A stretch of 64,000 nucleotides of DNA. Origin: Cololabis saira. Lineage: Eukaryota; Chordata; Actinopteri; Beloniformes; Belonidae. Where the stretch lies: assembly GCF_033807715.1 (NCBI RefSeq), contig NC_084590.1:2856001-2920000 (forward strand), in the 5' to 3' direction. Position numbers and translations under genes: made by a program. Below are positions 55,181 to 64,000 of this stretch, piece by piece (within the stretch, counting starts at the first letter, position 1; the number at the start of each line of letters is the position of its first letter). A model generated the notes under the pieces. That model ran no database searches, was not told where the DNA came from, and was given only the letters and a program-made list of their open reading frames with translations.

Positions 55181-55228
55181 CCAGCCTGAAGAAGGTTCTT
55201 TTAAGGACCGAAACGCATCGCTCAGAGC
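55181..55228 (+). ncRNA. Hammerhead-like motif
   Basis: Plus strand: AGC, CUGAAGA, A, a six-pair stem GGUUCU...AGGACC (one G-U), GAAA, CGCAUC, GCU. AGC and GCU pair as stem I. The core has A instead of U at the seventh base. It lies at the end of a truncated unit followed by an A/T-rich tail. Confidence 0.45.
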
Positions 55229-55487
55229 TTGTAATAAACAAAATCTTTAATATATTTTTTTTTTTTCTTTCAACAACAAATTAGATTTTTTTTTATTTTT
55301 TCCTTTATAAAACACAGAACAAAAAAAGCTTGTTTTAAGCCCAATAACCTCGTACTGTACACTATGAGGGGCTTTGAGGAAGAGGGATGGACACTGGTCA
55401 GGGTCCGGGAATCCGTGTATCATTCGTTCTTTCCATTTTCAATTGGCAATCAAAAACCAAAACATGAAAAAGTGACTGGTTATTTTG

Positions 55488-55785
55488 GTCCGTGTATCTT
55501 TTGGTCATTGGATTTTTCCGTCATGAGTGGGAATCAAAAAACAAAAAACGATTGGTTTATTTGATTTTCCCTTTAAAACAAAAAACAAATATTGAATTAC
55601 ACTGCATTTTTTCTTTTTCTGTGTTAATATGATTTAACAAAGATTCAAAATACGCTTTTATTTTCGTTTTCTATTTCATATAAGAAAAATGAAATCACTA
55701 CTCAACAGGAACAAAAAAACGAACCAAAAACAACCGTTTATTCATATTCGTGCACCGGAAGCTGGCATTTACAACCGAGTGAACT
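55488..55785. mobile_element. Truncated copy of the 317 bp MITE
   Basis: Matches 57887-58185 closely (GTCCGTGTATCTTTTGGTCA...) but is cut at GAGTGAAC, losing its right inverted end. Confidence 0.8.
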
Positions 55786-55929
55786 TAGTTCTGGATATTT
55801 GACAGGCATTCCTGTGACAATTCTCAAGTTGTTCTGTACCACCCCGTCCCACTCTAGCAGGACTGAATTTGATTTTAATATTTAATTTGTCGGGTTTACG
55901 TGACCCGGAAATGGCTCTGTACGCTGCAG

Positions 55930-56262
55930 TTCGGGTAACCATGGCAACCATGGCGGCGCTGGAACAACACATTAAGGATTATTTTGTAAAGATTGATTAA
56001 GGACTTGTTCCACAGCGGTTTGACGTACAAAGATATTTTCCTGTACGTTGCAGCAGATGGATCTCCTGCAATGCTCAGAAATGAGCGTCAGAAGATTCTG
56101 TGCTCGGCATGATCTGAGGAGAAAAAGACGTATCAGACGCAGAGCTGGAGAGCGCTTTGATTCCATTTATTTATGAGGTTTTTATTCAGATGTCCACAGT
56201 ATATTGCAAATATTATATATTATATAGCAAACACTGACAGTAAATGTGTAATCCCGTGATAA
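55930..56262. repeat. 330 bp direct duplicate, first copy
   Basis: TTCGGGTAACCATGGCAACC... to ...AATCCCGTGATAAC, matching 58205-58536 with few differences, including a 3 bp indel and the loss of a possible splice donor (TTTTGTAAAG versus TTTTTTAAAG). Confidence 0.9.
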
Positions 56263-56276
56263 CCGGTCTTTCGGTA

Positions 56277-57604
56277 TCATGGCCGAATGACCGGTTCCTC
56301 TTGTTCAAGGGCATCATTGACTTTACTTGTGATGCCCATGACAGAAGCCTCAAATTCCAAGAATCGAACTGTCAGTGTTTTGCTGGTTTCCAATCTGCCC
56401 TCCACAAGATCAGCAATGAAGACGTTCCTGAAGATGAAAGTGTTTTTTAGAACAGAAAGAGAGACAGACAGAGAGACATACTCTCATATTGGCCTGATGC
56501 ATTTATCTGATGTGTTAAAGTATTTGGTCACCTTTGGAATGCCTTTGCCATGGGTGCTCTTGCAGAAGGTCTTGCAGTTAAAGCAGAACCCGCAGCAGCA
56601 CTGGATGGCCGGCGGAAGGAGAAGCGGGTAGGGTTCAATGGTCCAGGCACACCGGATGGCTCCCCCACATCGTTGCTCTCTCCATGCACTTCATAATGTC
56701 CCCTTACTATGAGCTCAATAGTGCTGAAGTGACCATCATTCCCAGGAAATATGGCAACATTGGTATCATCAGTGATGTAGAGACTGGGGCCATGAACCTT
56801 TTGAAAAAGTAAAGTGAGAGGTTTATGCAAAAATATAGGCTAGGCCAGTAGTTTTCAAACTTTCTTTTGCCTAAGGCACACCAAAGGCCAAACCAAAATC
56901 TCAAGGCACACCTGTATACATACAGTATTCATGCAAAATAGCTTCGATAACACGTGTTATCACTGTCACCACTCCATAAATGTTTACAGTATCTTAATTT
57001 ACTTAAACTAAATAAAACTTGACAACTATGTTGATCATTAATCATTTATTAACAAAATATTAATATCAATCAAAAAATATTTTCTCCAAGTTCTATTGAA
57101 CATTTGTAAAATTGCATATGCATTCAACACCAATAAGAAAAAAATATATTATCAAAATGAATCCATAATGTGGAACAATACGCTCTCCAAGTATACGTTT
57201 TTTGCTAGTGTTAGTCCCCGTTTCAATGGAAATACATTTGACGTTAACTACTTGCTGTCAGTTGCAGCCAACTTCAGCTCCCACCCGTCACACTTTGAAG
57301 ACATCGCAATTTCCCAAAACTAAATATATACCACACATGGCAACGAGTGTGCCTCGCCAAGACAAGTTATGTAATTAAGCAGTAATAATATATAGCTGTC
57401 ACAAAAAATCTCGTCTCGGTGTGCACACCATTTGGGAACCACTGGGCTAGGCTTCGTTTGGTGGTTACAAGTACAGTGCAATTTCACAGAAAAGGTTCTT
57501 TGTGAAAAATTTACCTGGAAAATCCTGCTGATTTTTTCGGTTGTCATGTCCTCCTCCTTCAAAGTCACACGCTTTGCTCCTCGAAACAACACGTAAATCT
57601 CCAT
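56277..57604 (-). CDS. Spliced three-exon ORF, 168 residues, unknown repeat-family protein
   Basis: Minus-strand exons 57604-57515 (ATG at 57604; donor CAG|gtaaat), 56797-56532 (acceptor tcaaaag; donor AAG|gtgacc) and 56427-56277 (acceptor atcttcag; stop TGA). Lengths 90+266+151 give 507 bases, exactly 169 codons; the junctions are at phases 0 and 2. The product starts MEIYVLFRGAKRVTLKEEDM, has GPSLYITDDTNVAIFPGNDG, a Pro/Ser/Ala-rich linker and ends with FIADLVEGRLETSKTLTVRF and ITSKVNDALEQEEPVI. I recall the last segment from multi-copy uncharacterised fish proteins but cannot name the family. No catalytic motif is seen. It lies inside the inverted-repeat unit 55415-57886, so it may be that element's own gene. 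Confidence 0.55.
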
Positions 57605-57886
57605 GGCTGATGGCGGGCTGACTGACTTCTGGTCCTGTCGTGTTAGCTCCTTACCAAACTTCTGGGTCACGTAAACCCGACCAATTAAATATTAAAATCA
57701 AATTCAGTCCTGTGGCCCGTTTTTCGATTTCGTATTTTTGATCTGTGCCTAAAATTGAAATATGAAAAACCAAATGTTTTTTCGTTTTTTGTGTTATAAT
57801 AAAAAACAAATAACAAAATAACCAGTCACTTTTTCATGTTTTGGTTTTTGATTGGCAATTGAAAATGGAAAGAACGAATGATACAC

Positions 57887-58203
57887 CGGTCCGTGTATCT
57901 TTTGGTCATTGGATTTTTCCATCATGAGTGGGAATCAAAAAACAAAAAACGATTGTTTTTTTTTATTTTCCTTTTAAAACAAAAAACAAATATTGAATTA
58001 CACTGCATTTTTTCTTTTTCTGTGTTAATATGATTTAACAAAGATTCAATATACGCTTTTATTTTCGTTTTCTATTTCATATAAGAAAAATGAAATCACT
58101 AGTCAACAGGAACGAAAAAACGAACGAAAAACAACCGTTTATTCATATTCGTGCACCGGAAGCTGGCATTTACAACCGAGTGAACCAAAAGATACACGGA
58201 CCG
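57887..58203. mobile_element. 317 bp MITE with 20 bp perfect inverted ends
   Basis: Starts CGGTCCGTGTATCTTTTGGT and ends with its exact complement ACCAAAAGATACACGGACCG. AT-rich, non-coding. It abuts the right end of the 55415-57886 unit, whose end (GTGTATC...) is a diverged form of the same terminal sequence. Confidence 0.9.
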
Positions 58204-58204
58204 T

Positions 58205-58536
58205 TCGGGTAACCATGGCAACCATAGCGGCGCTGGAACAACACATTAAGGATTATTTTTTAAAGATTGATTAAGGACTTGTTCCACAGCGGTTTGACGT
58301 ACAAACACATTTCCTGCACGTTGCAGCAGATGTTTCCTGCAATGCTCAGAAATGAGCGTCAGAAGATTCTGTGCTCGGCATGATCTGAGGAGAAAAAGAC
58401 GTATATGAGACGCAGAGCTGGAGAGCGCTTTGATTCAATCTATTTATGAGATTTTTATTCAGATGTCCACAGTATATTGCAAATATTATATATTATATAG
58501 CAAACACTGACAGTAAATGTGTAATCCCGTGACAAA
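58205..58536. repeat. 330 bp direct duplicate, second copy
   Basis: Copy of 55930-56262. In both, the block follows a copy of the MITE; here directly, there with 145 extra bases. Confidence 0.9.
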
Positions 58537-59300
58537 CGTGGACGTGACATCATATGGCAGAAAGTTCATGACCAGCTATCTGTCTTCACTGGGGGTGCAT
58601 GCAAAAACTGCATGCGACGCGAGTGCGCGTCAGTGACAAAAACAAATCCATTTGCTTTATTTTCTATTGGACTGTCCAAACTGGCTGCGAGCGACGCAGC
58701 GCTCCGTTTTGAGCTGAACATTTGTCGGACGACATGTGTTGTGCCAAAAAGTGATTGCCTGCCAGAATCTGATTGCGGCCGCGGGAGCGCGCATAGCAGC
58801 CCGTTGGGGGATAACAGCCCATTGAGCTCAAGGGTCATAATATGCAGATACACACACCTGTACGTCCGCAATCATAGCAAAGGTATGTGTCTTAGAAAGT
58901 GTAACGTTTGTTGTTACGTAATTATCACATTTGTGCCCAAAAGAAGTGTAGTTTGTAGCGAAATCAGCCGTGACAATGACGTGATAGACATGTCTCTATG
59001 TGCTTGGTATGTCTGATGCCTTTGTTTAGCCCTGTCTTTGGAAATTAGACTATAATGAATGTGATTTATGGGTGTGTTTTCAATAAAGAATTGATCACTT
59101 TTGCAATATGTCTGTTTTTTTTTTTTAAATCTGATCTGGGCCCTACGTAGTATTTCCTCCCATGTTTGGATGTGCTTTGTACATCTAATATTATTTTTTA
59201 TGCCTACTATAAAAAAACGGACAGTTTTTACCTGCCAAAAATTGATTGAAGGCCATATGCAGTTGATGGAAAGTTGTTTCTGCCTAAATATGATATGATC
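58537..59300. other. Non-coding region
   Basis: A CG-richer part at 58600-58790 (GCGAGCGACGCAGCGCTCCG) looks like an old MITE. The minus frame 58871-58566 across it has no recognised domain. The remainder shows nothing. Confidence 0.35.
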
Positions 59301-62232
59301 TCATCCTGTCAAGTCAAGTCAAGTCAGATTTATTTGTATAGCACAATTTGTGCACAAAGCAACTCAAAGTGCTTTACATAAAAACGTTCCAATAGGCTTC
59401 TTGAATTAAAATCAACATCATACAGAACACAATAAAAACATTTACAGTAAGATTAAAAAATGTAATTTAAAAATTAAAATAGAAATAAGAAATAAAAGCT
59501 AACAGTTGATAAAAAGTGCTGCGGTTTAGCAGCAGTTAAAAGCAGAAGTAAACATAAGGGTCTTTAGCTTAGTTTTAAAAATAGGCAAAGTTGGGGCAGA
59601 TCTAAGGTCTTCCGGGAGCTTATTCCAGCTATATATGGCATAATAGCAGAAAGCGGCTTGGCCATGCTTTGTTTTGGTCCTAGGAACAGTTAGCAGACCA
59701 GTCCCTGATGACCTAAGAGGTCTAAGGGGTTCATCGTGTAGAAGCAGTTCAGAGATGTACTTTGGGCCTGACCCGTTAAGAGATTTATACTCTAGTAGGA
59801 GTATTTTAAAATCTATTCTATGACACACTGGTTAAGAACTGGTGTAATGTGTTCAGCTTTCTTGTTTCTTGTTACAACTCTAGCAGCAGCATTCTGAATG
59901 AGCTGAAGTTGTTTAATAGCTTTTTTAGGGAGGCCTGAGAAGAGACTATTGCAGTAGTCTAACCTGCTAGAAATGAAAGCATGAATACGTTTTTCTAGGT
60001 GTTGTTTGGACATATAGCCTCTAATTCTTCTATAATTCTGCTATATTTTTCAGATGATAAAATGCAGATTTTCTTATCACTTGATGTGGGAGTTAAAGTT
60101 CAGATCAGAGTCAATAATAACACCAAGATGTTTTACCTGGTCCTTTGGCTTCAGAGATAAGGATTCAAGATGTGCAGTAACTTTGAGCCTTTCTTCTTTA
60201 GAACCAAAGACAATTATCTCTTTTTTGTCATTATTTAGTTGGTCATTTATTTGCTCGATGCACTGACACAGTGAGTCTATGGGAGCATAGTCATCCGATG
60301 AGAGGGGTGTGTATAATTGGGTGTCGTCTTCATAGTTATGGTAAGCTATTCTGTTTTTTTGCATAATTAGGCCAAATGGGAGCATGTAGAGATTAAATAA
60401 AACAGGGCCTAGGATTGAACCTTGGGGATACCCGCATGTCATATTGGTTGGGTCAGATGTGTAATTGCCGATGGAAACAAAGTAGTTCCTGTCTTGCAGA
60501 TAGGATCTAAACCACTCTAAGACCGTGTCTGAAAGCCCAACCCAGTTTTCCAGTCTGTCCAGTAAAATTTCATGGTCAACGGTATCAAAAGCAGCGCTAA
60601 GATCAAGTAGTACTAGAATTGAGATTGAGATAGATCAGTGTTCATTCGGATGTAATTTGTAACCTTAGTGAGCGCGGGTTCAGTGCTACGGGGTCGAAAA
60701 CCTGATTGGAAATTATCCAGGAAATCATTAGAGGTTAAGAAGTTGAGTTGTTGGTAGACAATTTTTTCAAGTATTTTGCTTATAAAGGGAAGATTTGATA
60801 TTGGTCTGTAGTTGCTGATTAAAGAGGAATCAAGGCTACACTTTTTTAGCAGGGGCTTAACAACTACAGTTTTGAGGGATTTTGGAAAAATGCCTGTAAG
60901 AAGGGATGTGTTAACTATCTGCAATAAGTAAGTCGCCAGGCAGCTATAAACATTTTTGAGAAAGCTTGTTGGCAGGGGGTCAAGGCAGCATGATGAGGAC
61001 TTAAGGCCTTGGACCGTTTCATCTAGTTTTTTCTGGTCGATGGCATTAAACTGGGTCATGTTTATTAAGTTACTTTTCTGCAGGTGCATTGGAGCGACAT
61101 TTCTTTTTGAGGTGGACACACTGATAGTTAGATGCTTTTGATTGTATCCCTAAAGAAAGACGCAAATTCATTGCATTTGACAGTGGAGAGATGATATGGG
61201 GCAATTTGTGGGGGGGGTTAGTCAGCCTATCAACAGTGGCAAAAAGACTCAGAGCGTCATTGATGTTTTTATTGATAATTTTGGAGAAGAAGGATTGTCT
61301 GGAGTTTTTCAGTTACAGATTATACGAATGAAGGCTTTCTTTATAGATTTCATAGTAAATGTGGAGTTTAGTTTTTCGCCTTTTACGCTCAGCTTTTGTA
61401 CATTCTTTTTTTTTGGTATTTACAGAGAGAGCATTTCTCCATGGTGCTTTTTTCTTACCAGAGATTAATTTAATCCTAGCAGGTGCTACAGCATTAATAG
61501 CATTCAGGGTTTTAGAATTGAAATTATATAGCAGATCGTTGACAGAGGCTGAGGGGAGGGTAGGGGTCAGGGAGAAAGTCTCCATGAACAGTGTACTGGT
61601 ACTCTCATTAATGTGTCGCTTTTTGACGGTTTGTGATCGAATAAGAGTGACAGGGGTGATGTTCATTTCAAGAAAAATGCAGAGATGGTCAGACAGAGCG
61701 ACATCAATAGTTGATACAAACAATGACTCAAAGCCCTTAGTGATGAATAAATCTAGGGTATGGCCCCGGTTGTGAGTGGGCCCAGAGATATGTTGTGATA
61801 GTCCAAAGGTGTCAAAGAGGTTATTTAATTCTTTGGTATTTTTATCACTGGGGTTGTCTATGTGAATGTTAAAATCTCCTGCAATAGATATACAGTCATC
61901 TTCTATAGAGATTATGGATAGAAGTTCAGAAAATTCATCAAAGAAACTACTAGAGTATTTTGGTGGTCTGTATATAATCAGGAGTAAGATGATAGGAGAG
62001 CATTTCAGAGCCGCAGCAAGATATTCAAATGATGAAAAGTCTCCAAACGATACCTGCTTACATTGAAACACATCAGAAAAAATAATAGCTACTCCTCCCC
62101 CTTTCTTACCAACTCTGGGGGCGTCGATGTAGTCAAAATTAGGTGGAGCTGACTCATTAAGAACAATCTCTCTGTTATTCAGATCAAGCCAAGTTTCCGT
62201 GAGGAACATAATATCCAATTCATGACTAATAA
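59301..62232 (-). mobile_element. L2-type LINE inserted in a DIRS element
   Basis: Minus strand. The 3' tail at 59306-59390 (GTCAAGTCAAGTCAAGTCAG... in the plus sense, then AAAGTGCTTTACA) marks its end. The coding region runs from about 62232 (endonuclease) down to 59526. The 5' part is truncated, as coding begins inside the endonuclease. Broken by several frameshifts. Confidence 0.82.
59526..61119 (-). pseudogene. L2-type reverse transcriptase, broken
   Basis: Minus-strand frames 61119-60613, 60442-60077, 60013-59813 and 59828-59526 read as one [55 protein letters not shown], and an active-site region NYEDDTQLY, then [32 protein letters not shown] and WNKLPEDLR. The catalytic box reads YEDD where the family has YADD, a further sign of decay beyond the frameshifts. 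The segment between 60613 and 60442 (AAFDT box) is out of frame. Confidence 0.82.
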
Positions 62233-63325
62233 TCAGGCAGAGTCCCCAGCTGACCTGAGAGCGCAGCTGAAAGTGGCCGAGGCAGGCCGAGAAGGCCTGC
62301 TGCCTCTCCTGGGTCAGCGTGATAACCGCCCTCCTGGAGTCCAGAACCGTACCCAGGAAGGACGTCACCTGAGAAGGCTGGAGCTTGCTCTTCCTGTAAT
62401 TCAGGCGCAGACCCAGGGCCTGAATGTGCTCCAGGAGCAGGGCCACATGGTGGTGGCAGAGCTTCTCCGAGGCCGCATAGACCAGCCAATCGTCGAGGTA
62501 ATTGAGGATGCGGAGCCCCTGCAACCTCAGGGGCGCGAGGACCGCATCCATGCATCGGGTAAATGTCCGGGGAGCCAGGGATATGCCGAAAGGCAGGACC
62601 TGAAACTCGTACCGTCTGCCCTCGAAGCCGAACCTCAGAAACCGCCAGTGCCCCGGCCAGATGGGTATCTGGAAGTACGCATTTTTGAGGTCCACAGTGG
62701 CAAACCAGTCTCCCATGGTAACAGCCTGCCGCACCCTGGGGATCGTCAACATCCTGCACCTCAGGGGCCGCAGATATTTGTTGAGCACCCTGAGGTCCAG
62801 AATCGGGCGAAGTCCCCCATCCCGCTTGGGGACCAAGAAGTAGCGGGAGAAAAACCCAGCCCGGTGGTCCCCGCACTTCACCTCCCTTATGGCGTGTTTT
62901 TCCCGGAGGGAGGACAACTCCTCCCGCAGCACCTCTGCCTCGAAGTCCGGTAGGAGGGGCACCCGTACCGGTACGGGGCGGACCTCCCTGACCTCCTCAA
63001 ACCGAGAGGTGGGCGCCGTAAGGTCGTCAGGGGGGGCCACACCCAGAGCCCTGGCCGCCCTGCCAATAACCTCATTGAAATGTGGGGTCGAAGAGCTTCC
63101 ATCTTCTGCGCCGACCCCACTTTGCCCACAAGACAGGTCATCATCGTCGTCAGAAAAGACTGTCTCCACGTCGACCTCGTCTTCCACCTCCTCCAACCCC
63201 AGAGGGGGGGGGGGGGTCAACGCAAGGCCAGCCCACTGTTGTAGGCATAGGGGGAGGCAGAGTGCCCTGCCAGGGTCTTGAACACTCCCCCTGCCCTCGT
63301 GTGGCTTCAGCCCTCGACTTCCCAA
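61313..63325 (-). CDS. Chimeric ORF: DIRS reverse transcriptase joined in frame to LINE endonuclease
   Basis: A single 670-codon minus-strand frame. Residues 1-360 are DIRS-type: an acidic gag/pol linker (SDDDDDLS), then VPKRDGGLRPILDLRVLNK, TVDLKNAYFQIPI, FGISLAPRTFTRCMD and the active site LNYLDDWLVYA, ending at SQVSWGLCL. From about 365 the sequence is LINE endonuclease: MFLTETWLDL, GGGVAIIF, IYRPPKYSS, IAGDFNIHIDN, LDLFITKG and SDHLCIF. The junction is at about 62235, where the truncated LINE was inserted. The DIRS RNase H and recombinase regions are missing. The fusion is most likely fortuitous, since the DIRS start is not clear and the LINE RT downstream is broken. Confidence 0.8.
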   Translation of the reverse strand: MGSRGLKPHEGRGSVQDPGRALCLPLCLQQWAGLALTPPPPLGLEEVEDEVDVETVFSDDDDDLSCGQSGVGAEDGSSSTPHFNEVIGRAARALGVAPPDDLTAPTSRFEEVREVRPVPVRVPLLPDFEAEVLREELSSLREKHAIREVKCGDHRAGFFSRYFLVPKRDGGLRPILDLRVLNKYLRPLRCRMLTIPRVRQAVTMGDWFATVDLKNAYFQIPIWPGHWRFLRFGFEGRRYEFQVLPFGISLAPRTFTRCMDAVLAPLRLQGLRILNYLDDWLVYAASEKLCHHHVALLLEHIQALGLRLNYRKSKLQPSQVTSFLGTVLDSRRAVITLTQERQQAFSACLGHFQLRSQVSWGLCLIISHELDIMFLTETWLDLNNREIVLNESAPPNFDYIDAPRVGKKGGGVAIIFSDVFQCKQVSFGDFSSFEYLAAALKCSPIILLLIIYRPPKYSSSFFDEFSELLSIISIEDDCISIAGDFNIHIDNPSDKNTKELNNLFDTFGLSQHISGPTHNRGHTLDLFITKGFESLFVSTIDVALSDHLCIFLEMNITPVTLIRSQTVKKRHINESTSTLFMETFSLTPTLPSASVNDLLYNFNSKTLNAINAVAPARIKLISGKKKAPWRNALSVNTKKKECTKAERKRRKTKLHIYYEIYKESLHSYNL

Positions 63326-64000
63326 CTTTCTGTTTGGGCATCTCCGAAAGAGGGGAATCTGCCCGCTTCCCGGAGAAATATCTACAACGGGCTTCTCTGG
63401 TACGTGCAGAAAAAATAAAACAATTCATGCACGACTGTGGGCTTTCTCTGGCCAAAAAAGCGTGCTGAGGTCCCAAACATTCAATACACTCAACGTGACC
63501 ATCCTCCAGAGGCATGGAAACCTCACAGCCCATGCAAGAGCTTCGTCCCTGCTGGGCCGCCATGATTGCGCGATCACTCCGCTCCTTCGCAGGGGGCGGG
63601 GCCGACAGCGCCTGGAGCGTCACTGATTGTTTACACCGGCTCAGGTACACGACAAGCCTGCGCCAATATGGGAGGCTTTGCTTTTTTTCCTGATAGCCTA
63701 TTTCCTTCTTTTCTTCTTTCTTTCTTTGCACTTATAACAAAAAGAGAGGAGAGGACGTCCCCGTCAGCCGACCGGACTCAGCCGGCGCTTAACACGGACT
63801 AACGCTCTCACACCGGCGTCTCCTCACGTGTCAGAGGCAGACGGGTGCCGCACGACTGGCCCTTAACCAGTACGGGTCCAACCGGACGCGTCAGCTCACG
63901 GAACCGAGCAATACGCCGGGAGGATGAATCACGGTCTCCTGACCGGAATACCAGCACGGATCCAAACCGAGCGCGTCAGCCCACGAGACCATGGACAATA
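62233..64000 (-). mobile_element. DIRS-type retrotransposon, 5' portion
   Basis: Gag-like region and RT on the minus strand, running off the right edge. The non-coding 5' region at 63800-64000 is rich in CGG/CCG words (ACCGGACGCGTCAGCTCACG). Tyrosine-recombinase and RNase H domains are not present, as the element is cut by the LINE at 62233. Confidence 0.8.
63150..63563 (-). CDS. DIRS gag-like protein, N-terminal part
   Basis: From ATG at 63563 the minus frame reads MAAQQGRSSCMGCEVSMPLE, then HVECIECLGPQHA and SCMNCFIF, a cysteine/histidine pattern as in fish DIRS gag proteins, followed by a Ser-rich linker and stop at 63150. A run of about 13 G/C at 63203-63216 is where this frame and the acidic linker of the downstream pol frame (63325) probably joined before an indel. 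Confidence 0.6.
   Translation of the reverse strand: MAAQQGRSSCMGCEVSMPLEDGHVECIECLGPQHAFLARESPQSCMNCFIFSARTREARCRYFSGKRADSPLSEMPKQKVGKSRAEATRGQGECSRPWQGTLPPPMPTTVGWPCVDPPPPSGVGGGGRRGRRGDSLF

Larger units (their letters stand above)
55415..57886 (-). mobile_element. Candidate undescribed element: 73 bp inverted ends around a spliced ORF
   Basis: The ends are 73 bp inverted copies: GTGTATCATTCGTTCTTTCC... (55415-55487) and ...GGAAAGAACGAATGATACAC (57814-57886). A second, inner inverted pair of about 46 bp (GACTGAATTTGATTTTAATA..., 55861-55907, versus 57664-57709) lies inside. Between them, on the minus strand, is an intact three-exon ORF of 168 residues. A copy of the MITE found at 57887 sits just inside the left end, and a plus-strand short exon-like frame (MALYAAVRVTMATMAALEQH) starts at 55912. 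No transposase is recognised and no target duplication could be defined. Confidence 0.45.

Noticed and set aside
62222..62953. 243-codon plus-strand ORF
   Set aside because: It is antisense to the DIRS reverse transcriptase; the minus strand carries all RT motifs.

Overview
This window looks like intergenic or intronic DNA from a teleost fish. The evidence is the set of fish-type mobile elements: a Helentron with a fused endonuclease, a Rex3 retrotransposon, L2/Maui-like and Rex1/CR1-like LINEs, a DIRS retrotransposon, hAT and Tc1-like DNA transposons, a Penelope-like insertion with a hammerhead-like motif, and long GT/CA microsatellites. No complete, clearly recognisable host gene is present. 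The only likely host-derived coding pieces are two exon fragments resembling the axonemal armadillo protein SPAG6 (about 34.8 and 38.4 kb) and a displaced piece of 28S rRNA (50.1-50.5 kb, minus strand).

Layout. 1-4.1 kb: Helentron Rep/helicase/endonuclease ORF, open at the left edge. 5.1-5.9 kb: a possible small four-exon gene of unknown function. 6.8-9.05 kb: a decayed LINE, broken by a 2.6 kb composite repeat (9.06-11.63 kb) that has 59-60 bp direct repeats at both ends and nine copies of a 128 bp unit. 12.1-20.8 kb: a multi-exon transposase-like gene of a teleost repeat family, interrupted inside its main exon by a nearly intact LINE (14.69-17.87 kb) and again by an L2-type LINE (18.5-20.18 kb). 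21.9-23.5 kb: the 3' end of another phase-1 multi-exon gene whose first visible exon is a paralogue of an exon at 13.3 kb. 25.4 kb: a hAT MITE. 26.5-28.4 kb: a broken hAT transposase. 28.4-29.45 kb: a LINE endonuclease fragment containing a hAT MITE. 29.7-30.76 kb: a TTAA-flanked element. 30.9-32.9 kb: two Tc1/IS630-type transposase pseudogenes. 33.1 kb: a solo LTR. 34.8-39.1 kb: SPAG6-like, P2X7-like and LINE fragments. 40.9 kb: an open exon built of a 21/30 bp minisatellite. 41.7-44.3 kb: Rex3. 44.5-46.2 kb: exons of a teleost repeat-family gene. 47.3-49.3 kb: a large broken ORF of unknown family. 50.1 kb: 28S fragment. 51-55.2 kb: L2 tail, hAT element, Penelope-like insertion and ribozyme-like motifs. 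55.4-58.5 kb: duplicated, inverted-repeat-bounded DNA carrying an intact spliced 168-residue ORF. 59.3-64 kb: an L2-type LINE inserted into a DIRS element, giving an in-frame chimeric ORF.

There is little sign of genes working together; the structure records successive nested insertions. Target-site duplications read directly from the sequence support seven insertions: 8 bp at 25.4, 29.0 and 52.8 kb (hAT), TTAA at 29.7 kb, 5 bp at 33.1 kb (LTR), and 14 bp at 54.4 kb (Penelope-like), plus a LINE reading frame that is restored when the 29.0 kb MITE is removed. The best candidate for something undescribed is the inverted-repeat-bounded unit at 55.4-57.9 kb with its spliced ORF.
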